Assembly (NCBI RefSeq): GCF_006442815.1
Contig: NZ_VFVL01000009.1
Span: 62,001-126,000, forward strand
DNA from: Mesorhizobium sp. B2-4-3
Lineage (GTDB): Bacteria; Pseudomonadota; Alphaproteobacteria; Rhizobiales; Rhizobiaceae
DNA: 64,000 nt
Direction: 5' to 3'
The position numbers and the translations under genes are program-made. Below, piece after piece: positions 16,514 to 25,826 of the stretch. A model generated the notes under the pieces. The model worked only from the letters and a program-made list of their open reading frames with translations, was not told the DNA's origin and did not search any database. Numbering within the stretch: position 1 is the stretch's first letter; each line of letters begins with the position of its first letter.

Positions 16514-19500
16514 TTACCTGTACTCAAAGATCGAGCGGAATATGCCCGGCGCCACCACCGATAGCGGATTGATGTTGAGCGTCGGCTTGTTGGCGTTGCC
16601 GCGCAACCGGTAGGTGACGCCGATCAGGCCGCGGTCGCGCCCGTTGCCGAGCAATGGCCCGAACAGCGGCAGTTCGCCGAAGATGCGGTTGAGCCCATAG
16701 ACCGGCATGAAGGTCCCGGTCATGTCCATATTGTTGTTCGAATCGTAGAGCGTGCCCTGGAAGGTCGTGCCGATGCGCGGGCCGCGCAGCAGGCCGTTCG
16801 CCAGTTTTAGATAGCCGGAACCCTTGTCGATCTCGGCGTAGCCGCGCTCGAACTGCACCCTGGACGTATCGATCTTGCCTTTGACGGCCTGGTTCAGGCT
16901 GCGTGTGTCGCCGGCTGGCGTTGTCGACACGATCGAGGCCAGCTTGGGCTCGTTGACGACATAAAAATTGCGGGCATCCACTTGACCCTTCATCGGCCCG
17001 TCGCCGGCGCCGGAGAGCGACAGCGTGATCGCGCCGCCTTCCATGTGCTCGTAGACATTGAGGAAACGCAGGATCGCGCCGGCATCGGCAGACTTGACGC
17101 TGAGCACGCGGCCGCCTTCGCTGGTGGTGTTGTTGATCGCGATCGCGGCGCCCGAGCTTGCCGCGGCGGTGACGTTTAGCCCATTCACGCGCGATCCGGC
17201 GGCGCTGTATTCGAGCTTGAGGTTGGAAAGCACCTCGTCATGGAAACCGGTCAGCGATGCCACGTCGGCGCTCACCGAGATCGCATCGCTGCCGGCGCCC
17301 TTCGTGGCGGTATCGACATCCGAGGTGAACTGCTTGATCAGCGAGCGGGCGTCGAGCGAGGCGCCGCTGACATCGACAGCGTAGCTCTTGCCGGAGCGCT
17401 TGACCGAAACGGCAACGTCGTCGCCTCTGTTCAACGCGACTTTGCTGAACCGAGCCGCGGACAGCGAGCCGTTGACCAGCGTCACGTTGCCACCGATCGA
17501 GAAGCTTTTTCCGTCGAGAGCGAAATCCGTCAATGTGGTGGTGCTGCCGGACTTCGCCATGTCGAAAGCGACCTTGGCGGGAATGCCGGCGCCCTTGCTC
17601 CAGCCTGCCCAGGGAATGTCGAGCCTGGCATTGGTCAGGTCCGCCGAAACCTGCTGGGCGCCCTCGCCGCTCTTGTCGATCGCCACCTTGATGGTTCCCG
17701 AAAGCAGGTCCGACAGGCCGGGCATGCTGGCGTTGCGCGTCTTGTCGTCGAGGACCAGTGTAACCTTGCGTCTTCGCGCCGGCCCGTCGTCGGCAAGCGG
17801 CTCGATCAGATCGAGCTCGGCCGGAATGCCGTTGAGCCTGGCCTCGGCGGAAATCACCGCCTGCTTTGGCCCGACGGTGATCGAGCCATCGGCCTCGGTC
17901 ACCGTCTGGTCCTCGAACGGCTTCGCCAGCGACAGGTTTTGATAGTCGAGCGAAACCAGCCAATCGAGCGTCGAGGTGTCCATGCCCCTTGTCAGGGGAA
18001 TGTCCGCCCTGACGTGGCCGGTGAGGGTGCCGGACAGGTCCTCCGGCGCCAGTCCGACATGGCGCATGGCATTGATCGGCTCGTAGGAGGCGAGCTCGGC
18101 GATCGCCGGCGCCTCACCCGCGACGTCGATGTCGAGCTTGCCGACCACAATCGGCAGGTTCGCGTTCTTGATCGTCAACGTGCCGCCGCTTGCCGCCACG
18201 GTGCGGCCGCTCGGCATATAGACGCTGCCCGAGGAGAGCGTGATGTCGACATCGTTGCCGTGGAACGCAACCGCGCCGACGGCGTCGCGGACCGGCGGGA
18301 TGCGCCCGGCGGTATCGAAGCGCGATCCCTCGATCTGGAATCGGCCGAACACTTCGTCGCCGGTAAGCGGCACGCCGTTGCCCAGGCGCCCCGGCACGAC
18401 CTGGAACTGCAGATTGGCGTCGGTAACCGTGCCGCCGAACAGATTCCCCAACACCCAAAGCCGCGCGTTGCGGGCCGAGAACCACGGCCACAATTGCTTG
18501 ACATGCGAGACCGGCATGTCGTGCACGTTGAGCGACAGCGATACGCCTGGCGGGCCGTTGTCGATGAAGGCGACCGTGGCCGCGCCCAGCACCTCGCCCG
18601 GTCCGCCGGAGCGCACGCCGATCTGCTCGGCGACGAGCTTGCGGCTCTTCGGCTGGTAGACCCCGGCGATACGGGCCAGGAACTGAAGCGCCGGTTCCGG
18701 CGATTCCGAAGGCGCCAGCGTCGAGCCGTCGCTGGTGAGGTCATAGCGGTAGGCGGGCTCCTCCCCCGCCACCGCCGGCTTCGGCCCGATCGATCCGGCA
18801 AGGTCGAAGCTGGAGCGCCCGCTCCTGACCCGCAGCCGGTCGACGGAGATCTTGTTCGACCCGGCCACCAGCGTGGCATCGGCATCGACATCGGTCGGCA
18901 GCAGTCCGCGTTCGTCCAGGTCGAGCACCGAACCGTTGAGCGAGAGCGAAGCCGCCAGGCGCGACGGGCTGTCGCCCGACGCTTCCGAGCCGGAAAGCTT
19001 CAACGCGATCGAACCCAGTCTGGCGCCATCGGCCGCCGGGGCGGTTCCGGTCGAACTGCCCTCGCCGGGGGCGCCTTCTATCTCGAGGTTGGCGTTCAGC
19101 GACGAAATGCGCCTTGCCGTCGCATCACGCGTCGCCGAGGCGGTCAAGGTCGCGTGCCGGCCATCGACATCGGCATCGTAGGAGGCCTGCATGCTTCCCG
19201 TACCGGTCTGGGCGACGGTCGCCGAGGCGACGGTCACGCGCTTGACCGGCCCGGTGTCCGGCAGTTCGAACTCGACATTGCGCAGATCGATCTGGCGCAT
19301 CGAGTCCTCGCGCACGGCATCCAGCGCATCATTGATGCCTGAAAACACCGCCACCGACACTTTCTCCGGGTCGACAAGGCCCTCCTTATTGCGCAACGCC
19401 GCCGTCCAGTCGCCGCCGCCGGAGGGCATGGCGGCCACCACGATGTGGGCGTCGGAAAATCTGGCGCTGGTCAGCCGGACATCGCCGGAAAGCAGCGGCA

Positions 19501-19963
19501 GCAGGCGCATGCCGAAACGCACGCGCCCGATATCGGCCATCGGCTTGCCGTCGGCCGTCTTCAGGCTGACATCGTTCACCTGCAGGGCGACGAAGCTCGA
19601 CCCGTCGAGCGTCAGTCGCGCCGCGCCGACGGCGACGTGGACATCGACGCCGGCCAGCTTCTCGATGGCGGTCTCCGCCTCGGTCCGGAGGCGCTCCGTG
19701 CCGATACCGGAGGCGCCGAGCACATAGACGCCCGCCGCCGCCAGAAGCACGAGCGCGCAAAGCCCGGCAAACACGCGACCGAATATGCGGAAACGCCGCC
19801 GCACCCCTGCCCGGCCGAGCGGCGGCACGCTGCACGCGGACGGAAGCCTCGCCAGGTCGGTGATCTCGTCACGCCTGAACCTGATCTTCTCGTGCTGCGG
19901 TTCTTCCTGATCCAAGCAATATTCCGTTGTGACGAACTCGTCGTGGACGAATCCCCGCTTCAC
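16514..19963 (-). CDS. Large AsmA/YhdP-like (DUF3971) envelope protein
   Basis: A protein of about 1149 residues with one N-terminal membrane segment (RVFAGLCALVLLAAAGVYVL) followed by a long repetitive beta-rich periplasmic part and an AsmA-type C-terminal region. It resembles the YhdP/DUF3971 proteins of Alphaproteobacteria. AsmA-like proteins are now thought to carry phospholipid between inner and outer membrane; whether this one does is inferred. The start is uncertain: the first start codon that avoids overlap with divergent prxQ is GTG at 19963. Its 3' end is 6 bases from the convergent tyrS stop. Confidence 0.82.
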   Translation of the reverse strand: MKRGFVHDEFVTTEYCLDQEEPQHEKIRFRRDEITDLARLPSACSVPPLGRAGVRRRFRIFGRVFAGLCALVLLAAAGVYVLGASGIGTERLRTEAETAIEKLAGVDVHVAVGAARLTLDGSSFVALQVNDVSLKTADGKPMADIGRVRFGMRLLPLLSGDVRLTSARFSDAHIVVAAMPSGGGDWTAALRNKEGLVDPEKVSVAVFSGINDALDAVREDSMRQIDLRNVEFELPDTGPVKRVTVASATVAQTGTGSMQASYDADVDGRHATLTASATRDATARRISSLNANLEIEGAPGEGSSTGTAPAADGARLGSIALKLSGSEASGDSPSRLAASLSLNGSVLDLDERGLLPTDVDADATLVAGSNKISVDRLRVRSGRSSFDLAGSIGPKPAVAGEEPAYRYDLTSDGSTLAPSESPEPALQFLARIAGVYQPKSRKLVAEQIGVRSGGPGEVLGAATVAFIDNGPPGVSLSLNVHDMPVSHVKQLWPWFSARNARLWVLGNLFGGTVTDANLQFQVVPGRLGNGVPLTGDEVFGRFQIEGSRFDTAGRIPPVRDAVGAVAFHGNDVDITLSSGSVYMPSGRTVAASGGTLTIKNANLPIVVGKLDIDVAGEAPAIAELASYEPINAMRHVGLAPEDLSGTLTGHVRADIPLTRGMDTSTLDWLVSLDYQNLSLAKPFEDQTVTEADGSITVGPKQAVISAEARLNGIPAELDLIEPLADDGPARRRKVTLVLDDKTRNASMPGLSDLLSGTIKVAIDKSGEGAQQVSADLTNARLDIPWAGWSKGAGIPAKVAFDMAKSGSTTTLTDFALDGKSFSIGGNVTLVNGSLSAARFSKVALNRGDDVAVSVKRSGKSYAVDVSGASLDARSLIKQFTSDVDTATKGAGSDAISVSADVASLTGFHDEVLSNLKLEYSAAGSRVNGLNVTAAASSGAAIAINNTTSEGGRVLSVKSADAGAILRFLNVYEHMEGGAITLSLSGAGDGPMKGQVDARNFYVVNEPKLASIVSTTPAGDTRSLNQAVKGKIDTSRVQFERGYAEIDKGSGYLKLANGLLRGPRIGTTFQGTLYDSNNNMDMTGTFMPVYGLNRIFGELPLFGPLLGNGRDRGLIGVTYRLRGNANKPTLNINPLSVVAPGIFRSIFEYR

Positions 19964-20010
19964 GTTATATCGATGATTTCCCGCGCGTAACCGCAAACAA
20001 GGGCATCGAT

Positions 20011-20478
20011 ATGGCTGATCTCGACGTGGGCGACGCAGCACCCCAATTCGATCTTCCGCGTGACGGCGGCGGCTCTTTCAGCCTCGCCGCGCTCCGGGGT
20101 AAGCCGGTTGTACTCTACTTCTATCCGCAGGACGACACCACAGGTTGCACCGCCGAGGCCATCAGCTTCTCGCAGTTGAAGCCGGAGTTCGAGAAGGCTG
20201 GTGCCCTGGTGATCGGGCTGTCGCCCGATAGCGTGAAGAAACACGACAAATTCAAGGCGAAGTACGATCTCACCGTCGATCTCATCGCCGACGAGGAGCG
20301 CAAAGTGATCGAGGCCTATCAGTTGTGGGTCGAGAAGACGATGTACGGGCGCAAATATATGGGTGTCGAGCGCGCCACCTTCCTGATCGGCAAGGATGGG
20401 CGGATCGCCCGCGTCTGGCGCAAGGTTCGCGTCAAAGGCCACGCCGAAGAGGTGCTTCAGGCCGTGCGCACGCTCTAA
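20011..20478 (+). CDS. Peroxiredoxin, PrxQ/Bcp type, single cysteine
   Basis: Thiol peroxidase that reduces hydrogen peroxide and organic peroxides. The 155-residue protein has the peroxidatic Cys46 in DDTTGCTAEA, with the usual FYPQDDTTG approach and a conserved YGRKYMGVERATFLI segment. E. coli Bcp has a resolving cysteine five residues later; here that position is Ile51 and no other cysteine exists in the protein, so it must be recycled by an outside thiol. The ATG follows AAGGGCATCGAT. It is divergent from the AsmA-like gene, with a 47-base shared control region. Confidence 0.93.
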   Translation: MADLDVGDAAPQFDLPRDGGGSFSLAALRGKPVVLYFYPQDDTTGCTAEAISFSQLKPEFEKAGALVIGLSPDSVKKHDKFKAKYDLTVDLIADEERKVIEAYQLWVEKTMYGRKYMGVERATFLIGKDGRIARVWRKVRVKGHAEEVLQAVRTL

Positions 20479-20648
20479 AAGCAGGCGCGCACGGCTTTCG
20501 CGGCGTCGTCGGCCGTTCCCCGCCCATTGCAACCTCTCACCCGCGATGCGCGAAATGGTTGCTTTCGACGCTGCGGCCGGCAAAACTTTGTTAACCCTAA
20601 TAATGTGTAATCAGGCTTGTCGTGGTCCCGTAACGAAAGCTTGGTCCC

Positions 20649-21929
20649 GTGAAACCAACCGGTCAGTCAGCTGTCTTCGGCAGGCGTAAGGAACCGCACA
20701 CGGTCATCATCGCCCGGGGCAACGAGATAAGGCATTTCACCATCCGCCCCTGGCTCGCCGCCTTCATTGGCTCGGCCCTGGCGGCGATCGCCATCGGCTA
20801 TTTGCTCGCGACTTCCTATCTGGTGCTGCGCGACGACCTGATCGGCGCCACGACGGCAAGACAGGCGCGCATGCAGCAGGCCTATGAGGACCGCATCTCG
20901 GCCCTTCGCGCCCAGGTCGACCGCATCACCAGCCGCCAGCTTCTCGATCAGCAACTGATGGAGACCAAGGTCAGCGAGCTGCTGGCCAGGCAGACCCAGC
21001 TCAGCGAGCGGCACGGACGACTTGGGCCGATCCTCGATCGCGCGGAGAACGAGGTCGGCGACGCACCGGCGGCAGCTGCCGCGGCGCCCAATCCCGACGA
21101 GCACGTAGAGGTCACCGGCAGCCTTTCGCAGGCGCCGACCTATTCCGTCGCATCCTTGAGCGCCGGCGATACAAGGCCCTTCTCGCTCTGGTCGACAAGG
21201 TCCGACCCGCTTGACGGCGAAACGGCCGCCGATCGCGCTGACAAGCTGTTCGTCTCGATCAACACGTCGCTGAAGGCCATCGAGAACCAGCAGCTTTCGC
21301 GCATCACCACGCTTGCCGACAACGCCTACAAGAATGCCGACGCCATCGCCCAGGCGCTGGAAGCGGCGGGCCTGCCGGTCGACAGCGAGTTGGACAAGAG
21401 CGACGTCGGCGGCCCACTGGTTCCGATTGATCCGTCGATGGTTTTCGACAGCAAGGTCAAGGAACTGGACGAGGCACTCGATGCGCTCGACGGGGTCAAG
21501 AAGGAGGCGCGCAAGTTGCCGCTCGCCAACCCCGCTCCGGGCCATACGGTGACCAGCCCGTTCGGTGTGCGCACCGACCCGATCCTCGGCAGCGCCGCCT
21601 TGCATACGGGAATGGATTTCAGGGCGCCGATCGGCATGCCGGCCAAGGTCACGGCCGCCGGCACCGTCACCAGGGCCGGCTGGGCCGGCGGCTACGGCCG
21701 CATGGTCGAGGTCGACCACGGCAACGGCTTCGCGACACGCTACGGGCATTTGAGCGAGATCGATGTCGCCGTCGGCCAGAAGCTTGCCGCCGGCGAAACC
21801 ATTGGCAAGACCGGCAGCAGCGGCCGCTCGACAGGCCCGCACCTGCACTACGAAGTGCGCCACGATGGCGAGGCGGTCGACCCGCTGCGCTTCCTGGCTG
21901 TCGGCAAGAAGGTCGCGCAGTACCTCTAA
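20649..21929 (+). CDS. M23 (LytM) family peptidoglycan peptidase with coiled coil
   Basis: A 426-residue inner-membrane-anchored protein. A membrane segment lies near residues 35-60 (LAAFIGSALAAIAIGYLLA), then a long charged coiled coil (roughly 75-130), a variable Pro/Ala linker and a C-terminal LytM domain. The zinc motifs are HTGMDF (H-x3-D) and HLHYEV (H-x-H). Such proteins cut peptide cross-links or act as activators of amidases during division. The start is GTG at 20649 (VKPTGQSAVFGRR), a weak ribosome-binding site. The downstream M20 gene is convergent. Confidence 0.88.
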   Translation: MKPTGQSAVFGRRKEPHTVIIARGNEIRHFTIRPWLAAFIGSALAAIAIGYLLATSYLVLRDDLIGATTARQARMQQAYEDRISALRAQVDRITSRQLLDQQLMETKVSELLARQTQLSERHGRLGPILDRAENEVGDAPAAAAAAPNPDEHVEVTGSLSQAPTYSVASLSAGDTRPFSLWSTRSDPLDGETAADRADKLFVSINTSLKAIENQQLSRITTLADNAYKNADAIAQALEAAGLPVDSELDKSDVGGPLVPIDPSMVFDSKVKELDEALDALDGVKKEARKLPLANPAPGHTVTSPFGVRTDPILGSAALHTGMDFRAPIGMPAKVTAAGTVTRAGWAGGYGRMVEVDHGNGFATRYGHLSEIDVAVGQKLAAGETIGKTGSSGRSTGPHLHYEVRHDGEAVDPLRFLAVGKKVAQYL

Positions 21930-21946
21930 CAGATTGGCGGTCCTCG

Positions 21947-23173
21947 CTAGCCGCCAGGATTCTCCTGGCCGGCGAGATACATCGTTGCCGCGGAAACCAA
22001 CGTAAGGACGCCGTTCTTCAACGCAGCCTCGTCGACGCGAAACCTGGCGTGATGCAGCGGATAGACCGATCCGGCCACTTCATTGCGGATGCCGAGCCGG
22101 AAATAGACCGACGGACGTTTCTCGCTGTAGTAGCCGAAGTCGTCGGCAATGCTCCACCCAGGCATGTTCAGGGCATTGTCCGCGCCGATGCTGGCCTTGG
22201 CGCTGGCAAGGATCAGTTCGGCCATCTCTGTATCGTTGACTACACCGGGTTCGCCGCGATGGATGTCGACCTTCACTTTGGCGCCGTGGCTGACCGCTAC
22301 GCCCTCCAGCACCTCGCGAACCCGGCGCCAGGCACGCTCGCGGGTGGCGTCATTGCCGCTGCGGATGGTGCCTTTCAAGGCGACCTTGCCGGCGGTGACA
22401 TTGTAGGCGTTGCCGCCATTGATGGCCGTCACCGAAATGACCAGCGGATCGTAAGGATCGGTCTCGCGCGAAACGATCTTCTGCAGCTCGCTCACCATGG
22501 AGCAGGCGACAGTCAGCGCGTCGACACCTTCATGGGGTTTTGCCGCATGCGCCGCCGAGCCGGTGACCAGCACATCGAACGTATCGCATGCCAGAGTGTA
22601 CGGCCCGGAGCCAACGGCGACCTTGCCGGAAAGCGTGTACGGATCGACGTGGACGCAGATCGCCGCATCGACGTCGTCGAGAAGTCCCTCCTCCACCACC
22701 CGCTTGCCGCCTGACGGCTCATCTTCCTCGGCCGGCTGGAAGATGAGCCGAACCGTCCCGCCGAAACTTTCGCGTGAGCGATGCAGATGCGCGGCCACCG
22801 CAAAGCCCATCGCGGCATGGGCGTCGTGGCCGCAGGCATGCATCACACCCGGATTTTCCGACGCATAATCGACGCCGGATTCCTCTTCGATCGGCAAGGC
22901 GTCTATGTCGGCGCGAATGGCGAGCTTGCGGTTGGACGGCCGGCCGGTGCCGACGATATCGACGGCAAGCCCGTAGCCGGCAACGTCGCGAATCTCGGCG
23001 ATGCCTTCGCTCGCGAGCATCTCGCGCAGATAGCGTTGCGTGCCCGCCTCGCGGTTTGAAAGCTCCGGATGGCGGTGCAGATGGCGGCGGATCTCGATCA
23101 TCCGATCGAGAATTCCGGCATCGATGTCGGCCGCGGGATCGCTCGCGCCGGCCGGCCGGTCAGGCCTTGACAT
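21947..23173 (-). CDS. M20 family amidohydrolase (aminoacylase-like)
   Basis: A 408-residue metal-dependent hydrolase of the N-acyl amino acid amidohydrolase group. Motifs are HRHPELSNREAGTQ near the start, ADIDALPIEEESG, MHACGHDAHAAMG (metal-binding Cys and His) and FQPAEEDEPSGG. Enzymes of this kind remove acyl groups from amino acids. The ATG overlaps the end of the upstream M24 gene by 14 bases, so the two are translationally coupled. If the M24 protein is an ectoine hydrolase, this one could deacetylate acetyl-diaminobutyrate, although the known enzyme for that step (DoeB/EutE) belongs to a different family. Confidence 0.87.
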   Translation of the reverse strand: MSRPDRPAGASDPAADIDAGILDRMIEIRRHLHRHPELSNREAGTQRYLREMLASEGIAEIRDVAGYGLAVDIVGTGRPSNRKLAIRADIDALPIEEESGVDYASENPGVMHACGHDAHAAMGFAVAAHLHRSRESFGGTVRLIFQPAEEDEPSGGKRVVEEGLLDDVDAAICVHVDPYTLSGKVAVGSGPYTLACDTFDVLVTGSAAHAAKPHEGVDALTVACSMVSELQKIVSRETDPYDPLVISVTAINGGNAYNVTAGKVALKGTIRSGNDATRERAWRRVREVLEGVAVSHGAKVKVDIHRGEPGVVNDTEMAELILASAKASIGADNALNMPGWSIADDFGYYSEKRPSVYFRLGIRNEVAGSVYPLHHARFRVDEAALKNGVLTLVSAATMYLAGQENPGG

Positions 23174-24338
23174 GGATATCCCGCGGGAACTTCGTCAGCG
23201 TCTCGTTGCCGGTATCGGTCACCAGAATGGTCTCGCTGATCTCGATGCCCCAGCCGTCCATCCACATGCCCAGGATGGAGTGGACGACATTACCGGGTTG
23301 AAGCACCGTCTTGTCGCCGGGCCGCAGGCTGATCGTATGCTCGCCCCAGTCCGGCGGGTAGGCAACGCCGATGGAGTAGCCGATGCGCGATTCCTTCTTC
23401 AGCCCGTGACGCTGGATGACCTTGCGCCAGGCGGCTTCGACCGCTTCGGCGGTGGTTTCCGGCCGTACAGTGTCGAGCACCGCATCCATGCCTTCGATCA
23501 CCGCCTTCGCGGTGTCCGCGACGCGGGTCGGCGTCTTGCCGAGCTGCATCGTCCTGGCGAGCCCGGCGGCATAGCGGCGGCAGACGCCGGCAAGCTCGAG
23601 CGCAATCGTTTCGTCCTTTCCGAACCGCCTGTCGCTCCACATGATGTGCGGTGCGGAAGCGTTTTCGCCGCCGAGGATCGTCGGCGGCAGCGCCGTGATG
23701 TCGCCGGCAAAATCGGGGCTGCCGGCGATTTGCGCCGCCTGGATGGCCGCGATCGCATCGCATTCGCGCACGCCCGGGGCGATAACGTCGAACGCGCGCG
23801 CGACGGCTGCCTGGGCCAGCCTCGAGGCCTTGCGCAGATAGGCGATTTCCGGCGCCGATTTCACCGCGCGGATCCAGTTCACGAGGAGATCGGCGTCGTG
23901 CCATTTCGCATTGGGCAATCCGGCGACGAGCCGCGCATGCGCCTTTGGCGAAAAATAATAGGCTTCGAGCTCGATGCCGATGGGACGGCTGCCCCAGCCC
24001 CTGGCGACGATCCACGCCGCGATCCAGTCCATGGGATGCCGATCGGCGCGCTGGACATGGTCCTCCGGAAATCCGACCACGTTTTCCGGCTTCATCCAGG
24101 CCGTCAGCAACCCGCCCGCGGCATCCATGGCGCGGCCTATCCAGACAGGCTCGGCGTTCTCGATCGGAACAAGCACCACCTGCGGCGTGTAGAACGACCA
24201 GCCGTCATAGCCGGTGATGTAATGCTGGTTGGCGACGTCGTTGACGATCAGGAGCTCGATGCCGCGCTTTGCCATCTCGGCGCGGATTTTTGCGAGCCGC
24301 CGCTGGTACTCTTCGCGGGCGAAGGGCAGTTCAATCAT
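23160..24338 (-). CDS. M24 family hydrolase without metal ligands, ectoine hydrolase (DoeA/EutD)-like
   Basis: A 392-residue pita-bread fold protein with a creatinase-type N-terminal domain. In metallo-aminopeptidases of this fold two Asp residues bind metal; here those places read IALELAG and AAGLARTM, so both are missing, as in creatinase and ectoine hydrolase, which work without metal. The PPDWGEHTISLRPGD and EISETILVT segments agree with DoeA. The likely reaction is opening of the ectoine ring. Start ATG at 24338 has an excellent GAGGAGAAAAG site. The stop overlaps the M20 gene. Confidence 0.78.
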   Translation of the reverse strand: MIELPFAREEYQRRLAKIRAEMAKRGIELLIVNDVANQHYITGYDGWSFYTPQVVLVPIENAEPVWIGRAMDAAGGLLTAWMKPENVVGFPEDHVQRADRHPMDWIAAWIVARGWGSRPIGIELEAYYFSPKAHARLVAGLPNAKWHDADLLVNWIRAVKSAPEIAYLRKASRLAQAAVARAFDVIAPGVRECDAIAAIQAAQIAGSPDFAGDITALPPTILGGENASAPHIMWSDRRFGKDETIALELAGVCRRYAAGLARTMQLGKTPTRVADTAKAVIEGMDAVLDTVRPETTAEAVEAAWRKVIQRHGLKKESRIGYSIGVAYPPDWGEHTISLRPGDKTVLQPGNVVHSILGMWMDGWGIEISETILVTDTGNETLTKFPRDIHVKA

Positions 24339-24686
24339 CTTTTCTCCTCACCGGGATCGATCTGGTCGGGGGGCGAGCCGCAGCTTCCCCTGCCGCCCAC
24401 CATCGCGATGCTTTTGGCGGCCGGCAATCAGCCAGGCCAACGCATAGGCAGGGCCTGTCCCGATGATTGCCCCTCGCTCCTAGCCGGCAAGGTCGTGGCA
24501 CGCTGATGTGCGCCTGCCGCCTGGCCTCGGCCAGCTCTCCGGCGGCCAGCGCCAGCGTCGCCATTGCCCGCGCTCCATGCTCGCACGCTGAGTTAACGAT
24601 CGCTTCCCGACGCGATCAGGCATTCATCGCGCATTTAATCGGTCTGCGGTAGGATACCGGCGTACAACCAAACCGGGAGACAATTC
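24339..24686. other. Intergenic region without a recognisable gene
   Basis: This 348-base gap separates the divergent M24 gene and the cysteine-rich secreted protein. A minus-strand open frame of 77 codons exists but resembles no family I know and has no convincing ribosome-binding site. The last 80 bases are AT-richer and probably hold the promoter of the following gene. Confidence 0.6.
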
Positions 24687-25226
24687 GTGTTAAAAACTTT
24701 TCACGTCTCGATCCGAACGATGCTGGCCTTCATGTGTCTGGCCGGCCTGGTCGCCGCGGCGTCCGCCCTTTTCCCCGCCACCGCCTCGGCGCAGCAGTTG
24801 CGGCGATGCGCCAATGAAGGCGGCATATGCCGCTTGCCCTATCCCACGGAGGTGGTTTACGGCGCACGGGGCCGAACAACCTCGCGGTTTTTCGATCGTC
24901 AGTCCGTGCCCTGCTCGAATCGCCTTTTTGGCGACCCCGCTCCCGGCCGCGAGAAGGCCTGCTATTTCGTGGCGCGTGGCGGCGGTTATGGCGATGACAA
25001 CAATTACGGTGACAATGATTACGGCTCACGCCCGGATCGCGGCGAATGGGTAGCCTGCGCCAGGGAGGGTGAGTTCTGCGATTTCCGCGGCCGCGCGATG
25101 GTCAGATACGGCGCCCGTGGCCAATACACGCAGAATGTTTTCAGGAATGGCGTCCGCTGCGGCAACAACGCTTTCGGCGATGATCCCGCTCCGGGCGCTC
25201 ACAAGCGCTGTTATGTGAGGCAATAG
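24687..25226 (+). CDS. Secreted cysteine-rich protein with two four-cysteine repeats
   Basis: Function unknown. The 179-residue protein starts with GTG at 24687 behind GGGAGACAATTC and has a Sec signal peptide, cut probably after ATASA (residue 35). Two homologous units follow, with cysteines at 41, 48, 76, 92 and at 124, 131, 158, 175. Both share a YGARG motif, an asparagine before FGD, and PAPG-x2-K-x-CY near the end. A linker rich in Gly, Asp, Asn and Tyr (about 97-118) joins them. The pattern suggests two disulfide-bonded domains, exported to the periplasm or outside. An ATG twelve codons in is a possible alternative start. Confidence 0.8.
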   Translation: MLKTFHVSIRTMLAFMCLAGLVAAASALFPATASAQQLRRCANEGGICRLPYPTEVVYGARGRTTSRFFDRQSVPCSNRLFGDPAPGREKACYFVARGGGYGDDNNYGDNDYGSRPDRGEWVACAREGEFCDFRGRAMVRYGARGQYTQNVFRNGVRCGNNAFGDDPAPGAHKRCYVRQ

Positions 25227-25283
25227 CGACCTGAACCCGCCAAGGTGGCGGCCCGGCAAGGGCCGCTGCCGCGCACTAAAGCC

Positions 25284-25306
25284 GGAACACGTGCTAGGCG
25301 TGTTCC
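25284..25306. terminator. Hairpin after the cysteine-rich gene
   Basis: GGAACACG and CGTGTTCC pair across a 7-base loop, followed by GAATTTCTAATT. It lies 58 bases past the secreted-protein stop and downstream of the opposing tRNA-Asp, so it could end either transcript. A related sequence (AGCACGTGTCAGGCGTGTTCG) lies at 25424-25444 on the other side of the tRNA. Confidence 0.5.
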
Positions 25307-25337
25307 GAATTTCTAATTGATCCTGCCAAGGAAATAA

Positions 25338-25414
25338 TGGCGCGAGTGACGGGGCTCGAACCCGCGACCTCCGGCGTGACAGGCCGGCACTCTAACCGAC
25401 TGAGCTACACCCGC
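25338..25414 (-). tRNA. tRNA-Asp (GTC)
   Basis: Complete cloverleaf on the minus strand. The acceptor stem GCGGGTG pairs with CACTCGC, the anticodon stem CCGGC/GCCGG encloses CTGTCAC (anticodon GTC), the T-loop reads GGTTCGAGCC, and CCA is encoded. Confidence 0.97.
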
Positions 25415-25629
25415 GCACTGACGAGCACGTGTCAGGCGTGTTCGTTGGGCGCTGGATAAGGGGTTCGTTTGCGGGTGTCAAGCACGGCATTCAAGCATTA
25501 CAGCAATCAGGAGAAGGTTTTTTGACTGCGGCGCTGGAGCTGGGGAAATCTGCCCCACGGGTGGGCGCGCCGTCTGCTTATTTGGCCTTGCGATTACGGC
25601 CCTAACTGCTTAAAGGTCCGCGCTCAAGC

Positions 25630-25705
<76 letters not shown>

Positions 25706-25826
25706 GTCCGCCGGACAAGTAGATGCAAAACCGTTGGAAGCAGCTACCGTTGCGTCCTTCCGGGCTCACCCGTTCCAGCTGACCAGCTCCAGCAGCCTTT
25801 CGCCGCGTGGCATCAGCTTTGCCGCA

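Noticed and set aside
17240..19342. 700-codon plus-strand open frame opposite the AsmA-like gene
   Set aside because: It mirrors the real minus-strand gene in a GC-rich genome; its translation is Arg/Gly/Asp-rich without domains, and it has no plausible start.
24331..24564. 77-codon minus-strand frame in the M24-secreted protein gap
   Set aside because: No family, no good ribosome-binding site, and a low-complexity start.
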